A DNA stretch of 64,000 nt. Origin: Cloeon dipterum (taxonomy: Eukaryota; Arthropoda; Insecta; Ephemeroptera; Baetidae). Where the stretch lies: assembly GCF_949628265.1 (NCBI RefSeq), contig NC_088788.1, positions 31,482,335 to 31,546,334 on the forward strand, given 5' to 3'. The position numbers were made by a program, and so were the translations under genes. This document shows positions 42,201 to 54,471 of the stretch, one piece after another. The notes under the pieces are model-generated. The model was not told where the DNA came from. It saw only the letters and a list, made by a program, of their open reading frames with translations, and did not search any database. The stretch's first letter is position 1. The number at the start of each line of letters is the position of its first letter.

Positions 42201-44927
42201 TATAATGTGACACGGCTCGCTGATTGCGATGCACTTTGGCCAATTAGCCGCGCCAGTGAGAAATCGCATGTTTACGAATGAGAGGGCACAAGCCGTAAAG
42301 CATCTAACTCAAAGGCCATTGTGCAAATTTTACTGCAGTCTCGGTCTCCAGGGTCGAGAATTTTAGACCTGCGTAATATTTTGTTCCGACTCTGTCATGT
42401 GAAAACCCCATTTAAGGGTTTTTCTCGCTTCAAATGCCGATTTGATAGGATTTTTTCTGATAATAACAAAAGGATCTACCAAAAATATTTATTTCCAGTA
42501 CACTAATTTACCTTAAAGTGCATTTTCCTGGATTTTAGATCAAGAATGAACCAGACATAATAGCAACAAGGAATCCCCATTTCAGATAAGATTGCTTGGA
42601 TTCATTCTACTCGAGAATATAATTAGTTTCTAGCGCAACAACAAGCCTCTATATATACGTGCTGCGGGAGGAAACGATTGTCCGCATAGAGTGGAGACGC
42701 ATTTTAATTAGAGTAGACAACCCTGGCCGTTTCGCGAGGGGCATTATTGAGGCACAGACCCAATTCGACACAAACTGCGCACTTTTGAGGCATCTTTGCA
42801 CTTCTCGGCGGTGTTGTTTGCTTAGACTCGCGTTTCTCGCTACAATTACACTCGCGTTTTCACGCCGTCCTGAGCTGCGAACAAGCGTATATATTATGCT
42901 AACACCGCGCAGCCAAACGCAGTTTTGTTATTTGTGTTCCCAAGGAGAGATTGATATGCACCGGTTTCCTCTGATAGCACGGTAAGAGAACGGATGTGCA
43001 AGCGGTTGTCGACAAGCCTCAAGTCTAGTTAAAACGGCGAAGCATTGATGATTAGATCAGTCAGATTCCTTGAAATATTTGGCATTGATTTCACGATTTA
43101 AGAGACAACGGCATGATGGGCAAGATAACGTCCGAAAATTAGATTAAAAGCAGTTAATATTAGAAATATCCATAATCCTGTGTTCAAATAACGGAATCCA
43201 TAAAATTGAAAGAGGGAAAAGGAAAATATCTCTCTAACGGGAAGAATTGAATTAATTTAGCATTTAACTTGTTAGTTGCAACATATTTAATACCAATTGT
43301 GCACGTTACAGTTAATATTTTCCTCCAATCAATTAGCTATTCTCTCTTCTCATTTATTTTTAATTTCGTAACCTTTCTAAAAACACAATAATTGCTTATT
43401 ATATTTTTAAGATGGTTAACTCTTTTAAAATGGATGCCAATAAATCTGTCAATTTGTGTGTCGTTTCAAATTATAAATAAAACCGGATTTACGAGAAAAG
43501 CTTATTAGCCTCGAACTCGCAACAGCTCTCCGAAAATAAAAAAGTCAAAAATAAACCAAAGAGTATTGACCGACATTATAGGATTGCAGCCCCAGTCTTA
43601 AAGTTAACAGAATGTTTATTTCCATTGAACAAAATTCTGTCTGGTGGATATTCGTGGAACGCAAAGATTTAATAGCTCTAAGACATAACCACATGGTAGC
43701 AGCGAAATTCTATTGGAATTCGGGAGATATGGGGCAATCCGAATTCACGAGCTCTGCGCTAGCAGGTTTCCACCTTTCCTGCGGGGCATTACGAAATGCG
43801 CAGCGATTTAGTTACGAGATTTAGAGTTGCAGACACAGTTTATTGACGTCCACCACACACGAAATTAAAAAGAAAAAAATGCCAGTCTGAATAAGAAAAA
43901 TGATTTTTTGTTCGAAAAATATCGCCCTTCTGACCTGCAAAGGAAAAATCTTCAATAACATCTTCAAGATATCAAAAATATTACTTTGACGTGACGTTTG
44001 CGTACCGATATATTTTATAAGTTTTTAAATTAAAAAAAAATCAACGACCTACAAATATGACCGACATCAGCATTAACTTCCATGCTACATTATCAGTAAA
44101 TAGTGGCTGATAAACGAATTAAATCCCAATTGCTTCCCGATCAATGAAAACCAAGCAGCCCTCTTACGGTAACCATTTTTTGGCCTGCTATGGAATTTTC
44201 CGACCGAACCTTCCCCTCTCCCCATCCCTCGCAATCGCACCAGATTTAGGTTTTAGCACGCACTTTTTCGCAAACTGACCAAATGAAGAGGCGGTCGTGA
44301 TGATCAATAAAATAAAAACAGCAGAGCGCAAGCAAAAGTAAACAAAAGCATGCGAGAGGGAAGGCGAAAATAGCGGTGCGCGAAATCTCATAAAAACGAA
44401 AACAGCGGCGATCAGCTGTTGCGAACGGCGCACCGGCGGGGTCCGAAAGGTAAAAAGGTGATTGACCTCTCCCTGAAGGATGCCCTGGGCACGGCGACGG
44501 TGTCGATCATGTCGACGCCGGGCACCTTGGCCATGGCCTCGCCGAGAGGCTCGCAGTTTGCCTGCTGGACGGCCGCGACCGCTCCGCCGGCCACGAGCAA
44601 GGCGGCCGCCACGGCGGCCTGGCCCGGCACCGCCCCCCTGAGGTCCTCGGGGGCTGCGGTGGCGGCGGCAGCAGCAGCTGCGACGACGGCGGCGGCGGCC
44701 GGGGGCTCCTCGACGCCCATACTACCATCCTCGTCGTCGTCCTCGTCGCCGGCCAACTCGTTCTTCAAGCCGAGGTGCGCCGTCGGCCTGGCAGGCGGCT
44801 GCACGGCTGTCGGGTCCGCCGGGCTGTACGAGCCATCAAGGCTGATGTTGGACAGGAAGGCGATCGCCGCATTTCGTCTCCGAGTTTTGTTGCTAGTCCG
44901 TTTGCCGCTGTTCGCACTGCTCGTCAT
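36488..44927 (-). CDS. CABLES: CABLES1/2 orthologue (CDK5 and ABL1 enzyme substrate), cyclin-box protein, 11 exons
   Basis: Coding exons in transcript order are 44434-44927, 42025-42161, 40999-41215, 40746-40866, 40301-40440, 39812-39847, 37748-37833, 37548-37687, 37382-37488, 37121-37325 and 36488-36628. They sum to 1,824 nt, giving 607 aa plus stop, and every GT-AG junction keeps frame. The N-terminus has the family signature FLSNISLDG, then an acidic stretch and an alanine-rich stretch. The middle has [10 protein letters not shown] and YAPNLLDDP. The last three exons form the cyclin box, with [52 protein letters not shown] and [20 protein letters not shown], ending [14 protein letters not shown]. 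Vertebrate CABLES proteins link cyclin-dependent kinases to Abl-type tyrosine kinases; that role is inferred here from homology. The start is the first ATG of the open frame, preceded by a GC-rich leader. One exon is only 36 nt. The first AATAAA on this strand after the stop is at 34105-34110, so the 3' UTR may be long. Confidence 0.95.
36777..36810 (+). repeat. Short dispersed repeat, copy B (in the last CABLES intron)
   Basis: Partner of 25139-25172, in the same orientation on the plus strand. It lies within the last intron of CABLES, between exons 37121-37325 and 36488-36628. Confidence 0.5.
39166..39201. repeat. (TG)n microsatellite in a CABLES intron
   Basis: About 17 TG units, the only long dinucleotide array in the gene-bearing right half of the window. 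Confidence 0.97.
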
Positions 44928-47900
44928 CGCACACGCCAAACTCACAACGCGGACATCGGACACTTTCGCTTCGCTGGTTGCGCGCTCGCCACTGCCCGCT
45001 CACTGTCCGCACTCGCTCACTGCCGCAGCTCACGCTTCGCCGTAGAGTACAGTGTGTGTATTTATAATTTTTATCAAGGTTTATCAAAATCGAAATGTAC
45101 CACCACCAGTGGCAGCACAAAGACCGACTGCACGCCAGAGACATCTAGGGGCCGCGGCTGCGCCGAAATGGGCCGGCCGCCCGCGCCGTCGCCCCTCGTG
45201 CTTTCAGCTTTGGGTTAGCGGCGCCGCGGCAGCGGCATGGAGATCGAAGCCCGATAAGTGTCAGGAAATTGATTCGTACATAAGTGTCTCTCACAATCAA
45301 GAGCGGTTTCCGTGCGTGTTTAATGAAAATTAGGCAGGCAGCACTTTTTAAATATTATGGATATTTTCTTTGGTATATTATTAAGCCAAACGGGCTTCAT
45401 TTTGTATAGGTATAAAAGGTTTATATAAGATCTAATCAGGCTTCAATTAATTTTCTTGCCTGGCTATAGGATTGGAAATTTGTTTACACTCTAAAACTTA
45501 CCAACGTTAGTTCACGCTGAAAGTGAATTTTTCTTACGTTATAGATTTCTTTAGTAAAAAAATCCAAAATAATCTGAGGAAAAAAGACTAGATTTGGTTG
45601 TAAAAAAATTTAAGATGTTTTAAGAGAAAATAAATTTAGAATGATATCATTTTGTAATTTATAGTATTGAATAATTTAACCACACCGCTTAGAGTCCAAA
45701 AACTACAGTGCAATTTTATGTGATTAAGTGTCTTTGTCAATATTTTTAATTATTTTAATGGTCGAAAATAATGTGAAAAATTTATTCCAACTAAAATCTA
45801 CAAAAACTATTATTGTTACCTTCTTATTAATTTGCCTCTGGGCTATGGGAGTAACCATTATTGTAAAATCAATCAATAATCAAAATAATAAAATGTAAGC
45901 TTCATTAATAACATTTAAAAATGTAAATACAAAACTTTTAAAAATTAGTCAGTTTATAAAAATTGCTAGTAAATAAAAAAACAGGTAAAATTCCAAACAC
46001 TTTCCTTCGTTGAATGCTGAACGCACACATGTTCATAAAAGGGAGAATTTGCTTAATCACTTAAATTAGGAATTGCTTCTGTTTCAAATTATCTGTTTCA
46101 GGATAATTTGAAGCATGTACAAGAGCTGTATTAACCCTGAATTGTATTATCATTATTTATTTGAATCGCCCATCCAAAATTATAAGAAATTATAGCTGCC
46201 AGAACTGCATAGAATTTTATCATAGCGTACCTGCAAGAAAGCGCTTGTTTAATGGTGTGTAACGATGTAGAATTATTTTCAATGTTGGACTTGATCTAAG
46301 AATATCTGTAGACATTAAAAGTTATTCAATTCATTTTCAAATCAGGTAAAAAGAGATATTAATTAAAAGAGAGGATAATAAAGCTTTGCAGTTTTCACTG
46401 TCAAATATACCAGCTAGATTTGGGCATTCACCAAATTTTATCTAAAACCCTTCACCTTCGTTACATGTTACGTCTGCAAGTTGCAGTTGACTGCCCCATC
46501 GCAACATACGCAGCTCATTTTTTTTAATTTTACTCTCTCTGTCTCCACTTTCGCGGTTATTGAATGTGTCGCCTGACATTTATGCATCCTCCGCTGGAAG
46601 AGTCAGCGCTCTCCCTGGCTGACAATGAGAACATCCCAGCAGCACTTTGAATTCTGAACAACCTCTTTTACGTCAGCACAGCCAGAATCACCTCTTGTGT
46701 GGCAAAAGTCGTTCACCAGACCATCGACCGCAGTATCCGCCGTCGTAAAAATGCAATGTTCGTTCTAAAAGAAGATGAGATGAGCACAAATTTTGCGAAT
46801 TCCAAAATCGCACGCACAAACCACAGGAAACGAATTGCGGAAGGAAACGCGTAGCGTGATTTATCGCGGCAAAGAGTAGCTAGCGTGCGTTTAATATGCA
46901 AATAAGTTAAGCCGTGTGACTCACAAGGCTTCCATTCATTCAAGCTGACTGGTTTGTAATTTAATCAATCAAGAGCCCACGCTGCATTTATGATATTCAT
47001 ATGTTAATTGATTAATTTCCTGTGTGGCTTCATGGTTACTGATGCGCGCTTCGTAGCTAGCAGCAGACACAATAGAAACACCAAACAAGCAAGATCGGTA
47101 TCAATTCGATTGAGGCAGAGACTTAATTGTAGCTGATAGCGGTTGAATATCTTGAATTTTCTTGTAAGCAAAAAACAATCAGCACGAGCAATCATTCTAT
47201 AGCAGAAAAATCTGCCTCGTGAATTTAATAAGGGGGAAACAGGTTATTTTGTACCTAATCTTGACAATCAGAGAATAGATATCGAAATTATTTCGTCCTT
47301 TTTATTGGAAAAAAATTCACTGTATTCATATTATGCTTTTTATTTTAGAGTTTTCTATTTAGAATACCCAGTTGATCCTCTTTTTACCGTGAAAGTCAGT
47401 TTTATAGTGGAATTGAATCCATCCAAATAAGCTAGCAAGCATGTATATTTAATCATCTGGGTAAGCCGTGGAAAGAGAAAAATAATTAATCAAACTTCAA
47501 AAGGAACTACATGCAATTTTGGCACGCCTGGTAACTGGCAATGGGCCAATGCTTTGAAACCATCAATGCGTATAAGGCAATTAAGTTATCCCTGCGTTTG
47601 ACAGCATGACACGAACAAATCGTCTTGCCTGTATTGCATTCTCGCTCGCAGAATCCTCAAATGGCATTTCACAGCATTGTTCAACTGTGCTTTAAGAATT
47701 CAAACCAGGTTGCAGACAGTTTGAATACGAATCTGGATAGGTTTAGAAAGTTTAATTCAGCATAATATCGTGATTATATTATGCAGGTCAACTCTGTCCT
47801 ATGCGATGCCAACAAAATATAATGGAAAAAAATTAAATTTGATATTTGATACTCATTATTAGCACCAGCACAAATTTGACCACAGCAACCTTAAGATAAG

Positions 47901-48857
47901 TGTATATATAGCGACCTTCAGGTGCGCACTCCCTCGTTTATGTCTTCATTCTCGTTAGGTTGAGAACAACTTGACCCAGCACTGGAGAGTCATCATCTGC
48001 AGCAACTCCCTCGAAGCGATGCCGTGAATAATTAATCGACTACCGCGCGTCCTTGTGCTTCACTGCAGCATAAAATTCGCGGTACAATCTATTCAAAGCA
48101 CACTTGAACTTTGTTGCAGCACATGCTTATATTTACGTAAATTTACAAGTAAAATCAATACAATGAAGGGCTTTAGTCTACATCAGCAGCAACGGACTGT
48201 GAGCGTGAACCTCGATCATTGGTATATGCAACCGGCACGACAGCCTTGACCACCAGGTTGCATAATGAGAATTTCATAAATTGCGCAAATGACTATTTTT
48301 GCCGGAAGTGCTGGACGTGACAATTGATATGAGGATCAGGAATATTTAATTTGAAAGGCGACTACTGGAACGTACCAAAGCAGAAGTAAATTTTCAGCAA
48401 AAGTTCAATCACATGAAAAAGGATTTAATTTTCAATGTCATATTCATATATGTGACAATTAAACATAAAAAATGGTAAATCGATTTTCTTGCGTCTTGTT
48501 TTAATATGAAATTTCAAATATTGTTCTCAGAAATAAAAAAAACTTCAGCAGGTGGGAGTTTATTATGGTATCCATGACTCATTTTTCCATTTAAAAATCC
48601 AACATTGAATGAATCGAAGTTGAAGTAAATGGTTTACGTGTTGAATTCTTTGAAAGTACCAGGCACGAGTGTTCACTGAATTCAGGTGAGCTATCCCTCG
48701 TTATCTGCATGATAATACTTATCACTTAAAAAACAAGGGACTGCTGCCAGGATAGATAATAGGTATGACGCATGGAGTGGCGCGTCTTCACAAACGTTGG
48801 TATACGAAACGGGATAATCAACATGTAGTGCTAACAATTTTTCTATGCAGGAGGATA
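44928..48857. other. Intergenic region between CABLES and the GLYAT-like array (divergent genes)
   Basis: 44928-45250 is GC-rich and is probably the CABLES promoter and leader. The remainder is AT-rich with no supportable gene. 48690-48720 has TTATCT, GATAA and TTATC close together, about 140-160 bp before the ATG of array copy 1. GATAAG/TATATATA at 47895-47910 is listed separately. Confidence 0.6.
47895..47910 (+). promoter_or_regulatory. GATAAG plus TATATATA, possible promoter upstream of the GLYAT-like array
   Basis: GATAAG is followed directly by TGTATATATA, and about 30 bp downstream the sequence becomes GC-richer. It lies about 950 bp before the ATG of array copy 1, which has an acceptor just before its start codon, so a leader exon beginning here is possible. 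No transcript evidence is available. Confidence 0.3.
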
Positions 48858-50298
48858 ATGTCTTACAAAGACGATATACTGCAGCCGCTGAAAAGCGCAG
48901 ACATTCCCAAACTAATGAACGTTCTGATGAAAGACCTGCCGAACAGTTCCTGGGTAAAAAGTTTTACTCATTTTTATTTTTAGCTGTCTTTGCATAAACA
49001 TATTCCGCACGACAGATTTACGACTGGATCAAAACACAACTGGACTGGCTGAAAGAGTTGAAGAGGGTTCGCGTGCTGGTTTTGTGTCCACGCGGTGACT
49101 GGACAACAGGGACTGTGATCGCACTGAACGTTGGCTTAGTGATAATTCTTAATAATGGCACGTTCAAAACGAGTGATTTAATTTTTGAACTTGAAGGCAA
49201 ACAACGGAAAAGTGTTCGGAGCGATCTACAGCATAGAGACTGATGGTGTGCTACTGAAAAAGTGTCTGATCGAATCGGAGATGATTCCGTGGAGGGCGAT
49301 GTCCGACTACGTCACGGTCAGCGAAGGCCACGCCAATATTTACCTGGATGCTCTCAAAGTCAAGGGGTTGCAGGTCATTCACCATGCCACCTGCGCCATC
49401 GCCTACATGCCGCCCGACGATGCTAAAATCGTCGTTGTACCCGTGTAAGTGTTGCATCTGATTAATTTGTTGTTAGAAACTTTTTAAAATATAGAGAGTG
49501 ATTTTTTCCTCCCGATTAAATTTGGGACTTAAAATTTGTCCTTATTTGGAAAAATTCATATTTCGACAAAGAATTAAGCCAAATAAAATTTCAAATATTG
49601 TGTTTTTTTTAATAAAATTATTTTTTCCGAAACTTAATGATTTAATTTATTTGGTATGATTAATACAAAAATTAGCCTCTTCAGAAAATGAAGAAAATAA
49701 ACGATAAAACGCTGAAACGCATCAATCTCCTTTTTTTCTGTCAGAGATCGAGCCAAAAGTATTTTCGCTGTTGGACCTTGTTCCTTTTAGCAGAGGGCAT
49801 TGCCTCTTCATTTAATTTTTTTTTATTTTATGGTCTACTTTTAAATACACTGACTAAAAGGTGAATGACTCTAACACCGAATTGCACAGACTTCCAGCGG
49901 GAGCTAGGATCGCTCCGCTCGACGTGGACCGCGACCTGGACACCGTTTGGGACAACTGGCCTCACTTTCCCCCCGATTTTAAGCCAGTGCTGCAAATGAT
50001 GATCCGTTTCAACCCTTCTTTTGGCATTTTCGTCACTTGTGAAGACGGGAGGGAGGAACTGGCTTCCATGATCGTGCAGGCGTCAACCGTCGGTTTGGGA
50101 ATTTTGCAAACTCTCTCGAAACACAGGAGGAAGGGTTTCGCTCACATCTTGCTGGCCCACGTGACAAAAAATATGGGTCAAGCGGGCATTGGCAGCATGG
50201 CTCACATCATCGCTACTCAAAACACGTCGATTGTCAAGTTTAAGAAGGTTGGTTACAAATTCATTGGCCAGTCGAAGTGGGTTAAGATCAACAATTAA
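48858..50298 (+). CDS. GLYAT-like N-acyltransferase, array copy 1
   Basis: Four coding exons, 48858-48953, 49016-49138, 49197-49444 and 49890-50298, give 876 nt or 291 aa. Exon 1 starts MSYKDDILQPLKSADIPKLM. A good acceptor ends at 48850, 7 bp before the ATG, so a 5' UTR intron is likely. Exons 1-3 form the GLYAT N-terminal half, with YDWIKTQLDW, then VLCPRGDW, then KGLQV. Exon 4 is the GNAT-fold C-terminal half, with WPHFPPDFKPV, FNPSFGIFV, ELASMIVQ, the acyl-CoA loop HRRKGFA and FKKVGYKFIG. The family moves an acyl group from CoA to an amino-acid or amine acceptor. The (E/D)YGG found in the other six copies is replaced by STVG, so activity may be altered. The exon 3 acceptor (ttgaag) is weak. 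An AATAAA lies at 50308-50313. Paralogues support the model strongly; the substrate is unknown. Confidence 0.88.
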
Positions 50299-50313
50299 AA
50301 ATCTCAAAATAAA

Positions 50314-51288
50314 ATGTAAGATTTTCCACTCGTTTTTTAATTACCGATTAACATGATTTCTTTCTAGACCTGTAAAAGAAATTGTTATATTTGATTGATG
50401 CTACTCACGTAAAATGATAGTTACTGTAAACCAAGAAAAATCAATGCATTATATTATTTAAATGGTGACAGGCTTTAAAATTAATTTTCTTTAAGAAAAG
50501 CCATAAACTAACTTTTACTAAAATCATATAGTCAAATTATGTATGTTCCAAATCCTCAGGTACCCTCTTAAAATATGTGTGTACATATTGAAATGTCCAT
50601 TAATTTTAATACGGCTGTGGAGCGGTACGTGAATAGATTGATTGCGCTGTCATTGTTACTTACTTTAATGAACGAGTGAAGTTCATTGAGTCGATTGCTA
50701 GCATTTATGCTTACATCTCCAATCCATCAATGACATTTGAAATCATTTTGCAATGCCAGCGACATTTTTTTTAACAATAATGAATAAAGATTTTTAATTA
50801 AATCATACTTTATAATCTCTTATTTTGATCAACACTTTCCTTGGTCTCGTGAAATATTGAAACGAGACGAAGAAAAAATAATAACATTCACCGTCACGTT
50901 TTCGTCAGAAGTTTCTAGAGGTTTGAGGAAAGTCAACACCGAGTAAATGCCCTTAAGGTTGTCTTCACTATCGATACGGAAAGTAAATAAATAATGCGTG
51001 ATGGGTTACATGCTTGTATTACGCAAAAATAATGGTTGATATATGCAAAAAGAAACTCGAAAGCGACCTCGGGCTGACCCTTGAACCGACCCTAGCTGTG
51101 TCCTCTTGCATGAATTTGCCTTATCTCTTACATTCACAATGACACCAGCGCCGTTTTTTCCATCGGTCAGCCGATATTCAGAGCGAAAATCATACTCCCT
51201 GCACGTTATATTAGTCTCCATTGGTGGCAAAAAGTGAATTGCTCCGGACGACTCTCTTCACTTCCTTGTTTGCAGCCGACAGAGCAAG
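50314..51288. other. Intergenic, array copies 1-2
   Basis: Nothing coding seen. CTTATCTCTTAC (about 51119-51130) is a GATA-type motif about 165 bp upstream of copy 2. GC content rises towards the copy 2 start. Confidence 0.6.
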
Positions 51289-52846
51289 ATGACAGCGGAC
51301 ACTGGGGATGATCTGAAGCCTCTGTGCGAGAACCAAGTGCAGCTTCTACTCAAAATGCTGGAAAACGACTTTCCCAGCTCTATTTTCGTAAGTGATTTTC
51401 GGCCTTTTACATATCTGACAAAACAGCGAGATTCATTGAACCGGGAAATGACCTAGATAGGATTTATTTTTTAGCTTTAGATTAAATTAGTGAATTTTTA
51501 GCAAAACGTTTTCTGTTTCAGGTATACAATTGGATTAAAAAACAAATGGAATGGGCTTCAAAGCTGAAATCCATGAAGGTGTTGATTCTTTGCCCTGACG
51601 GCGACTGGACTGACGGGACTGTTATTGGGATCACCTATGGACTTGTAAGTTTTCTATTGAGTGAATCTAATTAATTTATTTTATTTGCTCCAATCAAGAT
51701 ACTTCAAATTAGAGAAAACTACTTTATACCTCAACAGGTTTCCTCAATGAAACATATTTAGTATAACTGCGTGCTCATATTTTCATTCAATGATTGAATT
51801 TTTTTTAAATATTTGACTGATTTGTGAAGTTTTCAAATGGCTCTTTTCTTTGTGGATTTTAGTAAGGACGGGCGGCTAGCAAACAAATACATTTTTAATA
51901 AATAAATAGTAATGTTCAGATGATGTTTCGATCCTTAAGGCTTCATCAGCATTATTGCACCTGTAAAAATTATATGCCACAGAGTGAATTGCAGGAGATT
52001 CTGAATCAAATGCCGAGTTTTTGCTCTATATTAATAATGATAATTTGATATCAAAGTAAGATTTCTCAGAATTTGTCCTTTCGATTTTAGGCCGAGGGCA
52101 AAGAATACGCTGTAATGTACTCTCCAGAAAAAGACTGCGGGAAACTGAAAAAGGCTTTGATGAAAACCAAACACATTCGCTGGGAATCGCTGCGCCAATT
52201 TTGCGGTGTGCTTGACAAACACGTTCCATTGTGCATGGAAGTGCTCAGTGCGAAGGGATTTCAGAGCTCTGACAAAATCAGATTGAACTGCAACATGCAC
52301 TACGTTCCAAAATACGAATTTTCCGCCAGTCTGGATTTGCCAACGTAAGTTTCAAGCTGTTATAAAATGATTAAAAAAAAATTATGAAAATAGCAAAAGG
52401 ACGAGAAATTTTAATGAGGGGACATTTTTTTGAGCAGCATCCCTTATGACGTGCGAATTGGATCGCTTGACCTGCGCCACTTGGACTACGTCTGCGAGAA
52501 CTGGCCCCTGTACACGCCCGATTATCGTCCAGTCGTGGCCGCGATGCTCGAGCTGAACCCCTCGGTGGGCATTTTTGTGCGCAACGATGACGGCGAAGAG
52601 GAGCTGGCCTCGATGGTTTTGCAGTCAGAGTACGGCGGCCTGGGCCTGCTGCAGACCATCCCTAAATACCGCGAGCGAGGATACGCAGCCTTGGCGGTCG
52701 CCTACCTCACCGAAATCATGGGCAGACTGGGATACAGGACACACGGCCACACGAAAATGGGAAACCTCAGGGCACAGCACCTCTTCGAGCGGTCTGGGTT
52801 CAAAATTGCTGACCAGACCAATTGGATTACGCTCAAGAATCTCTAG
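51289..52846 (+). CDS. GLYAT-like N-acyltransferase, array copy 2
   Basis: Exons 51289-51387, 51522-51644, 52091-52344 and 52438-52846 give 885 nt or 294 aa. All junctions are GT-AG with the phase pattern shared by the array. Exon 2 has VYNWIKKQMEW and LILCPDGDWTDGTV. Exon 3 has YSPEKD, RWESLRQFCGVL and SAKGF. Exon 4 has CENWPLYTPDYRPV, LNPSVGIFV, EELASMVLQ, SEYGGLGLLQT, the acyl-CoA loop YRERGYA and LFERSGFKI. This is one of the most canonical copies and is probably active. An acceptor-like tttgcag sits 14 bp before the ATG, hinting at a leader intron. AATAAA is at 52985-52990. Intron 2 carries a retroelement-like fragment with a hammerhead-ribozyme-like core. The product is probably cytosolic or mitochondrial, and its substrate cannot be read from sequence. 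Confidence 0.92.
51880..51990 (-). mobile_element. Retroelement-like fragment with hammerhead-ribozyme-like core
   Basis: On the minus strand CTGATGA (51949-51943), a short CC...GG stem region and CGAAAC (51930-51925) follow one another. This is the order of a hammerhead ribozyme core, as carried by Penelope-like elements in arthropods. Stem II is short and poorly paired, so it is probably degenerate. It lies in intron 2 of array copy 2. Confidence 0.35.
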
Positions 52847-52990
52847 CGATAATTTTGCTATTTAATTCATGGACAATTTGTATTTATTTACTTTTCTCTT
52901 TTGTAAATATTTTTGCAACTCGTCACACAACCTACGCTGTCTAATTGTAAGATGACTCTTTTATACATGGCTTCACTTTTTGTAAATAAA

Positions 52991-54471
52991 TTTAGTACGT
53001 ACATAAACTTAAAACATGATTTGCCTCTTTTACCTCCCAATCAGGTTAAGGCTCGTGTTGACGTTGATCGTAAATTAACCAATCGGGAAATAAGTGCAAA
53101 CGCTATTGACTCTTGGTTTATAAAGACGTCAGTGAATGAGGCAAACCACTATCAACGAGTTGAAGGGTCAATAAAGATCAAGGGTGGTGGGAAGGGTATT
53201 ATAATTACTAAGTGCGATATATATAGTATAATGGGATTTAAAGAGGAGAATTAAATTGCTTTTATTTATTATAATTAATTATTATTAACTCGAAGGAATA
53301 TAAAAAAGGAATAGGTCAACAAAACAACATAAATAATTAGTTGATTGGTTGTTTAAGGGATGGATTTGAAAGGTGACCGAATTTTTTACTGTGTTTCTTA
53401 ATAATGTCAAAAACAAAATGAGCACGAATCACGCATTTTAAATTTATGCTTGTTTTGATATCCTGACCCATAAGTTCTTAATTACATATAGTCACTAAAT
53501 TTGGTTATTTATTCAACCTAGAAGTTGTTTTGCTCAGATATAACATCTAAATTCTTTTATCAATCCAAATTTGATAAATTAATTTTAATCATTACATGTA
53601 TTAGACAATTTCATCAGATATAAATATAGTTTCAAGAAATAAAAGATTTTCCTTACTAGATTTAAAAATGACATTCAAATAAAATTGGGTACAGTGTTAT
53701 CAATTTTGCAGTTAATATAAATTATTTGAAATAAGGCAGTGAGTGTATCGTCAGAAACTCTTCCGTGTTCAAAGTTTCGATTGTATCGGCTGATTGAGAA
53801 AAGTACATCATCTATCGTCACCACAAAAACATGTAAAATTACCCAACCACAGATTTTGTTTAATAATATCTTATTATTAGAAAGATCATCTGATCTATCA
53901 ATTAAAATTTTTGCAGAATAAAATAAAGTTTTCTGAGTGATGAAAGTTAATGGTGTACCAGCTCATTTCTTTTTTTGGGCAGGAAGCGTTACGTAACCCA
54001 ATTGAAGATAAATCTGTGATATGCTTAATCAAAGTTCAAGGATAAATTGAATTTAAAAATATTATTTCACTCTGTTCACAGTGTTTTTATATGAAGTTCT
54101 CAAAGTTCGGCTGGCAAAATACCAACGAATCAAGTTGACTACTTTTTATGATAAAGTGCAAATTGCCTTTAACTTTTGAAAGGTTGGCAACTTAATTTGC
54201 AACCTCTTGCCTCTTGTCAACCGCTTAAATTTTTATCGTAACTTTGTTTGCAGACGACAATCGGGAAAACGTTATCAATATAGGTGGAGGGGCCTCAAGT
54301 GCTGTTTATACTTTGTGGCTGATTCATGAATAAAAAGAGACAGCCTTGACTGTTCATTAACAATTCACGTGACCAGGCGGGACAGGTTATGCCCCACCAC
54401 CGTGCGGACGTGGGATTTTTCTCCTGACCGAAAGTGGTGAAAGTGCATTGCTTACAGAGAGCAAAAACACG
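52991..54471. other. Intergenic, array copies 2-3
   Basis: An open frame to 53254 (from ATG 52952, starting MTLLYMASLFVNKF) has no recognisable domain and is not called. The rest is AT-rich. A tttgcag acceptor-like site at about 54254 and a ttacag at about 54456 precede copy 3. Confidence 0.5.

Noticed and set aside
43612-43824. 70-codon ORF in CABLES intron 1
   Set aside because: No domain; it lies on the opposite strand inside an intron and is too short to support.
44419-45045. 208-codon ORF on the plus strand over the first CABLES exon
   Set aside because: Exact antisense shadow of the GC- and alanine-rich CABLES exon; its residues are Ala/Ser-rich without a domain.
48055-48249. Small ORF downstream of the TATATATA box at 47.9 kb
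   Set aside because: No signal peptide, no conserved motif and no good relation to the promoter-like motif.
52913-53254. Open frame of about 100 codons downstream of array copy 2
   Set aside because: It overlaps the copy 2 polyadenylation signal region, shows no known motif and has AT-driven codon use. Left uncalled.
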